Positions 1 to 9,206 are shown, counted from the stretch's first letter. The stretch: 42,521 bases of DNA from Actinomycetes bacterium (GCA_023404955.1 JAEXZY010000006.1:1-42521), one strand, 5' to 3'. Numbers and translations are program-made. Notes: generated from the sequence alone by a model not told the origin.

Positions 1-333
1 GCGTGGGGGGCGGCCGGCTGCTGCACGCGCGGCCCGCCACGCTCGGACGAGCTCGACGACGCCGAAGTAGTTGACTGACAGGATGTTCTCGGCACTACCC
101 TTGCCGGGGCGTGGCCCCACCCCCGCCGCCAGGACCGCACCGTCGAGCTGTCCGCCCGCCGCGGCCAGGACCGCCGCCGACGCGTGTGCACGTCCGTCCG
201 GGGTGGACAGGTCGGCGACCACGTCCGCCTCGTGCCGATCGACGGTGATCACCCGGTGACCGTCGGCGCGCAACCGTTGCGCCGCGGCATAACCCATTCC
301 TGACGCGGCACCAGTGACGGCATAGACAGCCAC
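1..333 (-). CDS. short-chain dehydrogenase/reductase, C-terminus outside window
   Basis: Reading the minus strand from the GTG at 333 gives an open frame to the window edge, 111 codons with no stop. It begins VAVYAVTGAASGMGYAAAQ, the TGxxxGxG dinucleotide-binding motif of the Rossmann fold, and continues through a short D-rich segment to ILSVNYFG, the usual helix-4 region of an SDR. The catalytic Tyr-Lys part lies beyond base 1. The start is 4 bp after the stop of the NTF2-fold gene, so it is the last visible gene of the BVMO operon running from 4157. The family oxidises or reduces alcohol/ketone groups with NAD(P); the substrate is unknown, but the context suggests a steroid-like alcohol. 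No other start is nearer the preceding stop. Confidence 0.85.
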   Translation of the reverse strand, partial: MAVYAVTGAASGMGYAAAQRLRADGHRVITVDRHEADVVADLSTPDGRAHASAAVLAAAGGQLDGAVLAAGVGPRPGKGSAENILSVNYFGVVELVRAWRAARAAAGRPPR

Positions 334-337
334 GTCG

Positions 338-844
338 CTACTCGCTCTCGTCTTCGGGGGCACTGACACCGTTCAGCCCAGCGATGAGCAACGCCCGAGG
401 GTGCGGACCTCCGTTGAGGACGCGGCTACTTCGCCGGATGATCTGCCAATGATCGTCGATGCGCTGCAGAGCGAAGTGGTTGGCCGTCGCTCGCCACACC
501 CGGTAATCGCCGCGGTCCAGATGCTCATCACGCAACAGAACCAGTGATTCGCAGACGGCCACCGCGGTGTCACCGTCGACGCTGACCACGGCCGGTCCCA
601 GGAAGTGGCAGCAGCCGTTGGCGACCAGGTCCTGATGAGCGGACGAGGCAACCATGTCGTGAACGTCTTGCCGGCCCGTCATCTGCCAGCCCTCCACGTC
701 GTAGGTGCCGTCGACCGCCCACAGGCGAGCAGCCTCGTCGGCGTCACCGGCGTCGACCGCCGGACCGTAGGACGCGATGAGCTTCCCGATGTCGTGCTCG
801 TCGAGCAGCTGCTGTAAGCGCAGTGAGAGGTCGGGGTCGGTCAT
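338..844 (-). CDS. NTF2-fold (SnoaL-like) protein
   Basis: A 168-residue protein of the SnoaL/ketosteroid-isomerase-like NTF2 superfamily. The N-terminal helix (about residues 10-30, ending LIASYGPAVDAGD) is followed by LWAVDGTYDVEG and a C-terminal strand set with WRATANHFALQRIDDHWQI, the characteristic curved sheet. Members are lyases, isomerases or hydratases of polycyclic substrates, or non-catalytic binding proteins. No catalytic residue can be assigned with confidence. The ATG at 844 forms a TGATG overlap with the stop of the upstream LLM gene, so translation is probably coupled; a GTG three bases earlier (847) is an alternative. It lies in a five-gene operon with a BVMO and two SDRs. 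Confidence 0.85.
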   Translation of the reverse strand: MTDPDLSLRLQQLLDEHDIGKLIASYGPAVDAGDADEAARLWAVDGTYDVEGWQMTGRQDVHDMVASSAHQDLVANGCCHFLGPAVVSVDGDTAVAVCESLVLLRDEHLDRGDYRVWRATANHFALQRIDDHWQIIRRSSRVLNGGPHPRALLIAGLNGVSAPEDESE

Positions 845-1689
845 CACATGCCTCCGATGTCGCGTAGCCGGGCCAGCTGGTCGCAGTAGTGTCGGGCGCT
901 GTGCGCGCGCACGGTGCAGGTGATTGCGGTGGCGCCGGCATCGCGCAACTGCGCCAGGCGGGTGCGGGCGCCGTCGGGGTCAGTCTGCGGGTCCAGCGCG
1001 GCCGAGAGCACCACCTCGAATCTCTCAGGCAGCTCGGCGGCGGCGAGCATGTCCGAGATCTCCTTGGCCGCCAGTCCGAACGGCATCCAGCCGTTGGCCG
1101 ATTGCACGGCGCGGCGCAGCGAGGCCGCGCTGCTACCGCCGACCCAGATCGGCATCGACGCCTGCTGGGCATGGGGCAGCACCGTCACCGCGTCGTAGTC
1201 GTAGAACGTGCCGCGATACGCCGGCGTCGGTGTGGACAACGACGCGCGCAACGCGCGGATCGCATCGTCCGCGCGCGCCGCCCGTTGCTGCCAGGGCGCA
1301 CCGAGTAGCTCGAATTCTTCAGTGAGCGTTCCGATGCCCACTCCCAACGTGACCCGGCCGCCGCTGATCTGGTCGAGGGTGCCGTAGCTCTTCGCGATCT
1401 GCAGGGGGTGGTGGTATCCCAACACGAGAACCGCGGTGACCAGTCGGATGCGTCGGGTGTGCGCGGCGAGGTAAGACAACATAGCCAGCGGGTCCCAATA
1501 CGTCGCGCCTCGGCTCTCGGCCGCACGGGTGGGGATGGCCACGTGCTCCGAACAGGTGAGGTAGTCGAAGCCCAGCTCATCGGCTGCCACGGCGATGCGG
1601 CTGAGGTCTTCTGCCCCGGCGTGAGCTTCCCAAGCGGACGCGAGGCCGGGGACCTGTACCACCACCGGGGTGGACATCCCCAGTCGCAC
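844..1689 (-). CDS. LLM-class flavin-dependent oxidoreductase
   Basis: A 281-residue member of the bacterial luciferase-like (LLM) family, which uses F420 or FMN. The N-terminus VRLGMSTP followed by AADELGFDYLTCSEHV, then RIRLVTAVLVLGYHHP, YGTLDQISGGRVTLGVGIGT and MPIWVGGSS are family landmarks of the TIM-barrel fold. I chose the GTG at 1689, two bases after the stop of the upstream SDR, because it keeps the beta-1 strand VRLGMS; an ATG at 1677 would remove it. Such enzymes are F420-dependent dehydrogenases/reductases or two-component monooxygenases. The cofactor cannot be decided from sequence alone. It is in the BVMO operon, so a role on the same ketone/alcohol substrate is inferred. Confidence 0.88.
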   Translation of the reverse strand: MRLGMSTPVVVQVPGLASAWEAHAGAEDLSRIAVAADELGFDYLTCSEHVAIPTRAAESRGATYWDPLAMLSYLAAHTRRIRLVTAVLVLGYHHPLQIAKSYGTLDQISGGRVTLGVGIGTLTEEFELLGAPWQQRAARADDAIRALRASLSTPTPAYRGTFYDYDAVTVLPHAQQASMPIWVGGSSAASLRRAVQSANGWMPFGLAAKEISDMLAAAELPERFEVVLSAALDPQTDPDGARTRLAQLRDAGATAITCTVRAHSARHYCDQLARLRDIGGM

Positions 1690-1691
1690 GG

Positions 1692-2486
1692 TCAGTGCGC
1701 CCCGTCCGTCAGGGCCCTGATCGCCTCGTGCGCTCCCAGCACCACCCGCGCGCGGTCGGGTGCGCTGTTGGCCTCTGCGCTTGCAGCGTTGCGACCGACC
1801 ACCCAGATCGGCCCATCGGCCAGATGCGCCAGCCCTTCTGCCGCGACGTCGGCAGGCTCGTCGACGACGATTCCGGGAGCGTCGAAGTTCAGCCCCACCC
1901 GCTCCATGGCAGGTGTCCGGGTGACACCCAACACCAGTTCCAGGACGTCGACGTCGCGGTCGCGCAGTTCCAGCCACAGGCTCTCGGCAAAGATACGAGA
2001 GAATGCCTTGGCTCCGGCGTAGACCGTATGGCGCCATGCGCCCATGTAGCCGGCCAACGAACCGACGATCAGGATGCCGCCGCGCTGCCGGTCAGACATG
2101 GCTCGCCCGTAGTGCTGGACCAACTCCAGCATGCGGGTGACGTTGAGGTCGATCACCTTTCCGAACTCGCTCACGTCGGCATCCAGGAACAACTCGTTGC
2201 ACGTGCTGGCCCCTGCGTTGTAGATGACCAGGCCCACGTCGATATCCGTTGTCTCAGAGCTGATTCTCGCAACTGCATCGGTGTCGAGCAGATCGATCGC
2301 GATGGCGCGTACGTCAGCACCCAGATCGCGACAGCTCTGGGCAGTGTCAGCGAGGGGACCCGGCTTGCGCGCGATGAGCACCAGGTTCAGGCCTGCCCCT
2401 GCCAGTTGCCTGGCGAATTCGGCACCGATTCCCTCTGACCCGCCGGCGATGACTGCCCACGGCCCATATTTGCTGCGATCGATCAC
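1692..2486 (-). CDS. short-chain dehydrogenase/reductase
   Basis: A 264-residue SDR. The cofactor motif is GGSEGIG (about residues 16-22), followed by YNAGAST at the NAG position, and the active site has IVGSLAGYMG with Ser, then Tyr-Ala-Gly-Ala-Lys (YxxxK). The GTG start at 2486 is preceded by an AGGAG ribosome-binding site six bases away. It lies 57 bp downstream of the BVMO and 2 bp upstream of the LLM gene, so it is the second gene of that operon. The first motif glycine pattern (GGS instead of TGA/TGS) is a little unusual but occurs in mycobacterial SDRs. Substrate unknown; oxidation of a secondary alcohol before the BVMO, or of one released after it, is an inference from context. Confidence 0.9.
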   Translation of the reverse strand: MIDRSKYGPWAVIAGGSEGIGAEFARQLAGAGLNLVLIARKPGPLADTAQSCRDLGADVRAIAIDLLDTDAVARISSETTDIDVGLVIYNAGASTCNELFLDADVSEFGKVIDLNVTRMLELVQHYGRAMSDRQRGGILIVGSLAGYMGAWRHTVYAGAKAFSRIFAESLWLELRDRDVDVLELVLGVTRTPAMERVGLNFDAPGIVVDEPADVAAEGLAHLADGPIWVVGRNAASAEANSAPDRARVVLGAHEAIRALTDGAH

Positions 2487-2543
2487 TATGACTCCTGACC
2501 AGTCGTTGAGAGGCTGCGGGCGGTGACGCGCAAGACCATGACA

Positions 2544-4157
2544 TCACGGCGCCTTGAGCAGCTCGAATCCCTTGTATCCCGCTGCGGCGACCTCGTTGCA
2601 GATGTCGAGATACACGCCGAAGCCACCGATGAAGAGCATGAATTGCCGTGGCTTTCCGGGCACGTTCGCGCCCATGTACCACGAGTTGGCCCGGGTGAAC
2701 AGGGTCGCCTCGGCGCGCTGCGCGCATTCGGCGATCCAGTCGTCGACGGCGTCGGGCATCGGCTCGATCGCCGCGTAACCCCGGTCGTCGAGGTAGGCGA
2801 TGACGTCGGCGATCCAGTTCACATGCGCTTCGGCGTGCAACACCATGTTGGCCAGCACCGCGGGCGCCCCCGGCCCGGACACCAGGAACAGGTTGGGGAA
2901 TCCGTCGGTGCCCAGCCCGAGGTAGGTGCGCGGGCCGTCGGACCAGTCGTCGACCAGTTTCTGTCCCCCGCGGCCGGTGATGTCGATCTTGGCCAAGGTC
3001 CCGGTCATCGCGTCGAAACCCGTTGCCAGCACCAGCGCGTCGATGTCGTAGTGCTTCTGCGATGTGCGAATGCCGGTCGGGTCGATCGACTCGATGGGCG
3101 TCTTGCGCACGCTGACCAGGGTCACGTCCGGGCGATTGAAGGTCTCGAAGTAGTTCGTGTCGGTGCAGATCCGTTTGGTCCCGATGGGGTGGTCCGTGGG
3201 GATGAGCAACTCGGCGACGTCGGGGTCGTCGATGACGGCGCGGATCTTCTCCTCGTAAAACTTGCGGGCTTCCTCGTTGGCCTCCCACGAGATCATTTGA
3301 TCCCTGAACGTCTTGGAGAACAGCACGCCGCCCAGTTCCCACCGCTTTTCGAACGCCGCGCGACGCTCCTCGGGCGTGACTTCCATCGTCAACTTCGGAT
3401 GAGCGACGTGCGGTGAGCCACCGCCGCTACGCCAGGACATGTGGCGACGCTGCGCGTAATTCGCCTTGATGTCGGCGACCTCGTCGCTGGTGAGCGGCCG
3501 ATTGCCGGCCGGCACACTGTAATTCGGGGTGCGCTGGAAGACGTAGAGGTGCTCGGCCTGCTCGGCGATGAGCGGAATGGATTGGATGCCCGAGGAGCCG
3601 GTGCCGATCACCGCGACGCGCTTGCCGGTGAAGTCGACGTCGTCGTGCGGCCAATGCGCGGTGTGGTAGATCTCGCCGGCGAACGTGTCGAGTCCCGGGA
3701 TGTCCGGGGTCATCGCCGCCGACAGTGGCCCGGTCGCCATCACGACGAACCGGGCCTCGACGGCCTCACCGGTGTCGGTGGTCACCGTCCACGTCAACGT
3801 GGATTCGTCGAGCACGGCGCCGGTGACCCGAGTGCTGAACGTGATGCCGCTTCGCAGGTCGAGTTCGTCGGTGACCCAGTTGATGTAGGCAAGAATCTCA
3901 CGCTGGGTGGCGTACTTCTCCGACCACGTCCACCGCTGCTGCAGGTCGTCGGAGAACGAGTAGCAGTAATCGACGCTTTCGACGTCGCAGCGCGCCCCCG
4001 GGTATCGGTTGTAATACCAGGTACCACCGACGCCGGGGGCGGCCTCGAAGACCCGCACCGACAGGCCCTGCCCGCGCAGCTTGTGCAGGGCATACAGGCC
4101 GCCGAATCCAGCGCCCACCACGACGACATCCACGCGTGCACTCGATCCACTGCTCAC
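2544..4157 (-). CDS. Baeyer-Villiger monooxygenase (cyclohexanone monooxygenase type)
   Basis: A class B flavoprotein monooxygenase of 537 residues from the chosen start. It has the FAD Rossmann motif GAGFGG (about 15-20), GGTWYYNRYPGARCD, the Baeyer-Villiger fingerprint FAGEIYHTAHWP (about 159-170), and the NADPH motif GTGSSG. These enzymes insert oxygen beside a ketone to give an ester or lactone. Length matches cyclohexanone and steroid monooxygenases (about 540). An in-frame GTG at 4211 would add 18 residues rich in Gly and Arg. I prefer GTG 4157 because a TACCGT -10 element sits 8 bp upstream, suggesting a leaderless mRNA, and because 4157 is closer to the first strand of the fold. It heads the minus-strand operon and is divergent from kshB. 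Confidence 0.93.
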   Translation of the reverse strand: MSSGSSARVDVVVVGAGFGGLYALHKLRGQGLSVRVFEAAPGVGGTWYYNRYPGARCDVESVDYCYSFSDDLQQRWTWSEKYATQREILAYINWVTDELDLRSGITFSTRVTGAVLDESTLTWTVTTDTGEAVEARFVVMATGPLSAAMTPDIPGLDTFAGEIYHTAHWPHDDVDFTGKRVAVIGTGSSGIQSIPLIAEQAEHLYVFQRTPNYSVPAGNRPLTSDEVADIKANYAQRRHMSWRSGGGSPHVAHPKLTMEVTPEERRAAFEKRWELGGVLFSKTFRDQMISWEANEEARKFYEEKIRAVIDDPDVAELLIPTDHPIGTKRICTDTNYFETFNRPDVTLVSVRKTPIESIDPTGIRTSQKHYDIDALVLATGFDAMTGTLAKIDITGRGGQKLVDDWSDGPRTYLGLGTDGFPNLFLVSGPGAPAVLANMVLHAEAHVNWIADVIAYLDDRGYAAIEPMPDAVDDWIAECAQRAEATLFTRANSWYMGANVPGKPRQFMLFIGGFGVYLDICNEVAAAGYKGFELLKAP

Positions 4158-4165
4158 GGGCAGCA

Positions 4166-4171
4166 ACGGTA
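4166..4171 (-). promoter_or_regulatory. candidate -10 element of the BVMO operon
   Basis: On the minus strand the hexamer TACCGT (TANNNT) ends 8 bases before the GTG at 4157. This is the arrangement expected of a mycobacterial leaderless promoter. No convincing -35 is visible, which is common in this group. Confidence 0.4.
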
Positions 4172-4289
4172 GGCCGTGCCCGCGGTCATCGCCGCCGCCT
4201 CTCCCGGTCACCGGACGCCATCACCCGACGTCCCGGCCATCGGGCGGGAAGGGTTGGCGCGGGGCGGGGAGATATCAGAATCACCGGCC

Positions 4290-5369
4290 ATGACCGACGT
4301 CGAAACCGATACCGAGATCGTCGGCGCCGGACGTGGCGTGGTGGTCCGGGTCGCCGAGGTCATCGACGAGAGCGCCGACGCCCGGTCGCTGGTCTTCGCG
4401 ATCCCCGATGATCAGCGTGACCTGTTCGCCTACCGGCCTGGACAGTTCCTCACGCTGCGGGTGCCCAGCGAGCAGACCGGGTCGGTGGCCCGCTGCTATT
4501 CGCTGGCCAGTTCCCCGCACACTGATGCCGCACCAAAGGTGACCGTGAAGCGCACCGTCGCCGGGTACGCATCGAACTGGTTGTGCGACAACGTCTCTGC
4601 CGGGGATCACATCGAGGTGCTCCCCCCGGCCGGGCTGTTCACCCCGCAGGACCTCGACGCCGACTTCCTGCTCTGGGCCGCCGGCAGCGGCATCACTCCG
4701 GTGATGTCGATCCTCAAGTCGGTGCTGTCTGCCGGCACCGGACGGGTGGTGCTGTGCTACGCCAACCGCGACGAGTCGTCGGTGATCTTCGCCGCGGAAC
4801 TGCGGGAGCTGGCGGCCCGGTACGCGGGCCGTCTGACGGTGCTGCACTGGTTGGAGTCGCTGCAGGGGCTACCCACCCGCGCCCAGATGAGCGGCTTCAC
4901 CCACACCGTGTTGACCGCATCGCCCGCCGTCGAATCGTTCATCTGCGGTCCGGCCCCGTTCATGACGGTGGTCAAGGAATCCCTCGCCGAGGCCGGGGTC
5001 CCGCGCGAGCGGATTCACCTCGAGGTCTTCCAGTCGCTCTCGGGCGACCCGTTCACCGACGATGCCGACACCACGGCGGCACTCTCCGAAGACGCCGACG
5101 CCGCCACCGTCACCGTCGACCTCGACGGCAGCGCCCACCGGTTGCGCTGGCCGCGGCGCGCGACTCTGGTCGAGATCATGCTCGCCGCCGGACTGGAGGT
5201 GCCCTACTCCTGCCGGGAAGGTCAATGTGGTTCCTGCGCAGCGACGTTGGTGCGCGGTCAGGTCGACATGGTCACCAGCGACATCCTCGAACCCGACGAC
5301 ATCGCCGACGGACTCATCCTCGGCTGCCAGTCCCGGCCGATCACCGACGACCTGCACATCGAATTCTGA
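4290..5369 (+). CDS. kshB: KshB-like ferredoxin reductase (3-ketosteroid 9-alpha-hydroxylase reductase)
   Basis: A 359-residue three-domain reductase: FAD domain with RCYS at 68-71, NAD domain with AAGSGITP (130-137) and CGPAPFM (219-225), and a C-terminal plant-type [2Fe-2S] ferredoxin with Cys308, Cys313, Cys316 and Cys346. It passes electrons from NADH to a Rieske oxygenase. Remembered M. tuberculosis KshB has almost the same length and shares long stretches such as ARSLVFA, GYASNWLCD and HWLESLQGLP, so the assignment is strong. The ATG at 4290 was chosen over upstream in-frame starts because the family begins just before this point. Its likely partner, the KshA-like oxygenase, is about 25 kb away at 29443-30582. 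First gene of a four-gene plus-strand run. Confidence 0.95.
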   Translation: MTDVETDTEIVGAGRGVVVRVAEVIDESADARSLVFAIPDDQRDLFAYRPGQFLTLRVPSEQTGSVARCYSLASSPHTDAAPKVTVKRTVAGYASNWLCDNVSAGDHIEVLPPAGLFTPQDLDADFLLWAAGSGITPVMSILKSVLSAGTGRVVLCYANRDESSVIFAAELRELAARYAGRLTVLHWLESLQGLPTRAQMSGFTHTVLTASPAVESFICGPAPFMTVVKESLAEAGVPRERIHLEVFQSLSGDPFTDDADTTAALSEDADAATVTVDLDGSAHRLRWPRRATLVEIMLAAGLEVPYSCREGQCGSCAATLVRGQVDMVTSDILEPDDIADGLILGCQSRPITDDLHIEF

Positions 5370-5468
5370 CGTCGACCATCGGACTTCCGCTGAACGGGAA
5401 AACCGACCACAGCCCCGCACGCGGCGGGACACCATGGACGACAGGCCAGCGAGGAAGAGGACCACGAG

Positions 5469-6650
5469 ATGACTGAGCGGGTAATCGACCGGGTGCAGGG
5501 GCACGCCGAGCAGCTGCGCACCCAAGGCGCAGAGGCCGAGAAGATCGGCAAGCTCACCGACGAGACGGTCAAGTTGATGAAGTCGGCAGGCAACATCCGC
5601 CTGCTGCAGCCCACCGAGCACGGCGGCCTCCAGGTCCATCCGCGCGAGTTCGCGGAGACGGTCATGGCCACCGCGGCGCTGGACCCGGCGGCCGGCTGGA
5701 TCAACGGCGTGGTGGGCGTGCATCCCTACCAGTTGGCGTATGCCGACCCGCGCGTGGCTGCCGAGATCTGGGCCGACGACGTCGACACCTGGGTCGCGTC
5801 CCCCTACGCCCCGCAGGGCGTCGCCACCCCGGTCGACGGCGGCTACCTCTTCAACGGTCGCTGGCAGTTCAGTTCCGGCACCGATCACTGCGACTGGATC
5901 TTCCTAGGCGCGATGATCGGTGACGCCGACGGCAAGCCGCTGATGCCGCCGCAGATGCTGCACATGATCCTGCCGCGCAAGGATTACGAGATCGTCGAGG
6001 ATTCCTGGGATGTCGTCGGACTGCGTGGCACCGGCTCCAAGGACGTCATCGTCAAGGACGCCTTCGTGCCGTCGTATCGGACGATGGATGCGATGAAGGT
6101 CATGGACGGCACCGCCCAACGCGAGGCCGGAATGACCGAGACCCTGTACCTGATGCCGTGGTCGACGATGTTCCCGCTGGGCATCAGCGCGGCGACGATC
6201 GGCATCGCGGAGGGCGCGCTGGCCGCCGCGCTGGACTACCAGCGCCAGCGGGTCAACTCCAGCGGTGTGGCGATCAAGGACGATCCGTACGTCATGTACG
6301 GGATCGGCGAGGCGGCCGCGGACATCAACGCCGCCCGCCAGGAACTGCTGGCCAACGCCGACCGCATCTACGACATGGTCGATTCCGGGCGTGAGGTGTC
6401 TTTCGAGGATCGGGCTGCCGGGCGGCGCACCCAGGTGCGCGCGGTGTGGCGCGCCGTGTCGGCCGTCGACGAGATCTTCGCGCGCTGCGGGGGCAATGCC
6501 GCCCGCATGGACAAGCCGCTGCAACGGTTCTGGCGCGACGTGCACGTCGGACAGGCCCACGCCATCCATGTGCCCGGCACGGTCTACCACGCGTCCGCAT
6601 TGAGTTCCCTCGGCGTCGACCCGCAGGGTCCGCTGCGGGCGATGATCTGA
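5469..6650 (+). CDS. hsaA: HsaA-like flavin-dependent monooxygenase (oxygenase component)
   Basis: A 393-residue protein with the acyl-CoA-dehydrogenase fold of group D flavin monooxygenases. It matches remembered HsaA (394 residues) along its length: IRLLQPTEHGGLQ, YAPQGVATPVDGGYL, WQFSSGTDHCDW, VVGLRGTGSKDV, MPWSTMFP and the C-terminal RFWRDVHVGQ (about 353-362). HsaA hydroxylates the phenolic secosteroid 3-HSA to the catechol 3,4-DHSA using reduced flavin supplied by HsaB. The start at 5469 has a strong GAGGAAGAGG site 8 bases upstream. It lies 99 bp after kshB and 12 bp before the hsaC-like gene, so oxygenase and ring-cleavage enzyme are co-expressed. The flavin reductase candidate is far away, at 33240. 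The substrate may be a relative of 3-HSA. Confidence 0.92.
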   Translation: MTERVIDRVQGHAEQLRTQGAEAEKIGKLTDETVKLMKSAGNIRLLQPTEHGGLQVHPREFAETVMATAALDPAAGWINGVVGVHPYQLAYADPRVAAEIWADDVDTWVASPYAPQGVATPVDGGYLFNGRWQFSSGTDHCDWIFLGAMIGDADGKPLMPPQMLHMILPRKDYEIVEDSWDVVGLRGTGSKDVIVKDAFVPSYRTMDAMKVMDGTAQREAGMTETLYLMPWSTMFPLGISAATIGIAEGALAAALDYQRQRVNSSGVAIKDDPYVMYGIGEAAADINAARQELLANADRIYDMVDSGREVSFEDRAAGRRTQVRAVWRAVSAVDEIFARCGGNAARMDKPLQRFWRDVHVGQAHAIHVPGTVYHASALSSLGVDPQGPLRAMI

Positions 6651-6662
6651 GAGGACCTCTCC

Positions 6663-7571
6663 ATGGGAGTGATCAAGAGCCTCGGCTATGTCACCGTGGC
6701 GGCCACCGACATCGAGCGGTGGCGCCACTTCGCCTTCGATGTCCTCGGCTTCGCCCGCGGGCAGGGCCCCGACAGCACCGCCCTCTACCTGCGCATGGAC
6801 GAGCGGGCCGCCCGCATCATCGTCGTGCCGGGCGACGTCGACAGAATCGTCACTGTCGGGTGGGAGGTCCGCGACCGCGCCGACCTCGACGCCGTCAAGG
6901 CGGCACTGGATGTCGCCGGTGTGCCCTACAAGCAGCTGTCGCTGGAAGAGGCCGACGCGCGACGGGTCGAAGAGGTCATCGCGTTCGAGGATCCGGCGGG
7001 CACGTCGCTAGAAGTGTTCCACGGTGCGGTGCTCGACCACTCCCCCGTCGTGACGCCGTTCGGTGCTCGGTACGTCACCGGCGGACAGGGGTTGGGCCAC
7101 GTCGTGCTGCCCGCCCTCGACGTCAACGGCGTGTTCGAGTTCTACACGGAGGTACTGGGTTTCAAGTCCCGCGGTGCGTTCCGTGTTCCGATACCCCCGG
7201 AGTTCGGGCCGGTGCGGGTGCGGTTCATGGGCGTCAATCAGCGCCACCACAGCCTGGCCATCTGCCCCGCGCAGACGGTGCGCGATCCCGGTCTGATCCA
7301 CCTGATGGTCGAGGTCGACACCCTCGATGCCGTCGGTCAGGCGCTCGACCGGGTCAACGCCGAAGGGTTCCAGCTGTCCTCGACGCTCGGCCGCCACACC
7401 AACGACAAGATGGTGTCGTTCTACGTGCGCGCCCCCGGAGACTGGGACATCGAGTTCGGCACCGAGGGCATGCGCGTCGACGAGGAGCACTACACCGCCG
7501 AGGAGATCACGGCTGACAGCTACTGGGGCCACCAGTGGGTGTCTGACCTGCCCGCGGCGATGCGACCGTGA
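6663..7571 (+). CDS. hsaC: HsaC-like extradiol catechol dioxygenase
   Basis: A 302-residue two-domain vicinal-oxygen-chelate protein, type I extradiol dioxygenase. The iron ligands expected for the family are His146 (GLGHVVLP), His213 (LIHLMVEV) and Glu264 (WDIEFG); the NQRHHSLA segment near 193-199 carries the conserved active-site His. Remembered HsaC of M. tuberculosis has 300 residues and the same landmarks (GHVVL, RHHSLAF, HLMVEVE, TLGRHVND, DIEFG). The reaction is meta-cleavage of a catechol ring, here probably ring A of a 9,10-secosteroid. It starts 12 bp after hsaA with a GAGAGG site and ends in a GTGA overlap with the next flavoprotein gene, so all three are translationally linked. 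Confidence 0.95.
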   Translation: MGVIKSLGYVTVAATDIERWRHFAFDVLGFARGQGPDSTALYLRMDERAARIIVVPGDVDRIVTVGWEVRDRADLDAVKAALDVAGVPYKQLSLEEADARRVEEVIAFEDPAGTSLEVFHGAVLDHSPVVTPFGARYVTGGQGLGHVVLPALDVNGVFEFYTEVLGFKSRGAFRVPIPPEFGPVRVRFMGVNQRHHSLAICPAQTVRDPGLIHLMVEVDTLDAVGQALDRVNAEGFQLSSTLGRHTNDKMVSFYVRAPGDWDIEFGTEGMRVDEEHYTAEEITADSYWGHQWVSDLPAAMRP

Positions 7572-9025
7572 CAGACGTCCTCCCGGTCCCCGCCGCCGAC
7601 GTCACAGCCTGGGATCACCACGCCGATGTCGTGATCGCCGGCTACGGCGTTGCCGGTGCCGCAGCCGCGGTCGAAGCCATGCGCGCGGGGGCCGAGGTCC
7701 TGGTCCTCGAACGCGCCGGATCCTGGGGCGGGGCGGCTGCCATGGCCGGCGGATTCATCTACCTCGGCGGTGGGACACCGATCCAAACCGCCTGCGGCTT
7801 CACTGATTCCGTCGACAACATGACCGCTTTCCTCAACGCCGCCATGGGTCCGGGCGCCGATGAACAACGCATCGCGGACTACTGCAGCGGCAGCGTGGCC
7901 CACTTCGACTGGCTGAGCGGATGCGGCATCCCGTTCAAGGCGGAGTTCTTCGATCAACCCGGCTGGGAACCCATGGGCGACGAAGGGCTGATGTTCAGCG
8001 GCGGAGAGAACTCCTACCCGTTCAACACGATCGCCGAACCCGCGCCGCGCGGCCACGTTCCGCAGATGCAGAACAAGAAGCAGGGTGAGTCCAGCGCCGG
8101 ATTCATGATGATGAAGGGCCTCGTCGAGACCGCGACCGCCGCCGGCGCGCACGCGCTCTACGACGTGCGGGTGCAGGCGCTGATCACCGAGTCCGACGGC
8201 CGGGTGGTCGGCGTTCGGGCCCGCCGCTACGGCACCCAGATCGACATCCGTGCCCGCCGTGGCGTGGTGCTGGCCACCGGAAGCTTCGCCTACAACGACG
8301 CGATGGTGGCGCGGTACGCACCCCGCATCGCGGGCCGTCCTGCCGCATCCATCGAAAGCCACGACGGACGCGCGATCAGGATGGCGCAGGCGCTGGGCGC
8401 TGATCTCGCCCACATGGACGCGACAGAGGTGGCGCTGTTCATCGATCCGCAGCAGCTCGTGCGGGGCGTGCTGGTCAACGAACGGGGCCAGCGCTTCGTC
8501 GCCGAAGACACCTACCCCGGGCGGGTCGGTCAGCTCACGCTCTACCACCAGAACAACACTGCGTATCTCATCGTCGACGAAACCGCACAGACAGAGGCGA
8601 TGAACTCCCCCTCGCCCCAGCTGATGATGCGTCCACCCACGTGGGTGTGCGAGACGGTCGCCGAACTGGAAGCCGAGGTCGGGCTGCCACCGGGCTCCCT
8701 GCAGTCCACCATCACCGCCTACAACGACGACGCCGCGCAAGGCCGTGATCGTCTGCTGCACAAGAAGTCTCGGTGGCTACGTCCCCTCGGGTTGCCGGTG
8801 GCGGCGATCGATCTCCGCGAATCCACCGGCGGGTTCACCCTGGGCGGACTGCACACCACCCTTGACGGCGAGGTGGTGCACGTCAGTGGCGATCCGATTC
8901 CCGGCCTGTTCGCCGCGGGACGCTGCACCGCCGGACTGGCCGCGTGGGGTTACGCCAGCGGCGTCAGCCTCGGCGACGGCAGCTTCTACGGACGTCGCGC
9001 TGGACGCGCCGCCGCACGCGCCTGA
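7568..9025 (+). CDS. FAD-dependent oxidoreductase, FAD_binding_2 / fumarate-reductase-like
   Basis: A 485-residue flavoprotein with ADVVIAGYGVAGAAAAVEA (FAD Rossmann, about 19-37), WGGAAAMAGG, RRGVVLATGSFAYND and a C-terminal FAAGRCTAGLAAWGYASG flavin-closing segment. This is the fold of fumarate reductases and 3-ketosteroid dehydrogenases. It lacks the HTYPG active-site segment found in the clear KstD at 30721, so it is a different subfamily, and I do not assign Delta1- or Delta4-dehydrogenation to it. The GTG at 7568 overlaps the stop of the hsaC-like gene (GTGA). Gene order suggests it acts on the same steroid-like intermediate. There is a 223-bp gap before the IclR gene, which starts a new unit. 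Confidence 0.88.
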   Translation: MTDVLPVPAADVTAWDHHADVVIAGYGVAGAAAAVEAMRAGAEVLVLERAGSWGGAAAMAGGFIYLGGGTPIQTACGFTDSVDNMTAFLNAAMGPGADEQRIADYCSGSVAHFDWLSGCGIPFKAEFFDQPGWEPMGDEGLMFSGGENSYPFNTIAEPAPRGHVPQMQNKKQGESSAGFMMMKGLVETATAAGAHALYDVRVQALITESDGRVVGVRARRYGTQIDIRARRGVVLATGSFAYNDAMVARYAPRIAGRPAASIESHDGRAIRMAQALGADLAHMDATEVALFIDPQQLVRGVLVNERGQRFVAEDTYPGRVGQLTLYHQNNTAYLIVDETAQTEAMNSPSPQLMMRPPTWVCETVAELEAEVGLPPGSLQSTITAYNDDAAQGRDRLLHKKSRWLRPLGLPVAAIDLRESTGGFTLGGLHTTLDGEVVHVSGDPIPGLFAAGRCTAGLAAWGYASGVSLGDGSFYGRRAGRAAARA

Positions 9026-9206
9026 CCCGGACCACCACGCCGACCGGCGTCGTCGGCTCGATTCTGCGCGTCGTCAATCGTCATGTCTGCGCTCCGCGTT
9101 TCTCCGCGCGGGGCCTTATCTGCGCGTTCATCAACATGGGCCGCCGACGCGCCGGATTTGTGTGACAGCGCGCACACCACTGTGCTACAAAGAGGCATAT
9201 TACTAA

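Noticed and set aside
71..259. A 62-codon plus-strand frame at the left edge
   Set aside because: It is antisense to the partial SDR, which has a clear TGxxxGxG motif.
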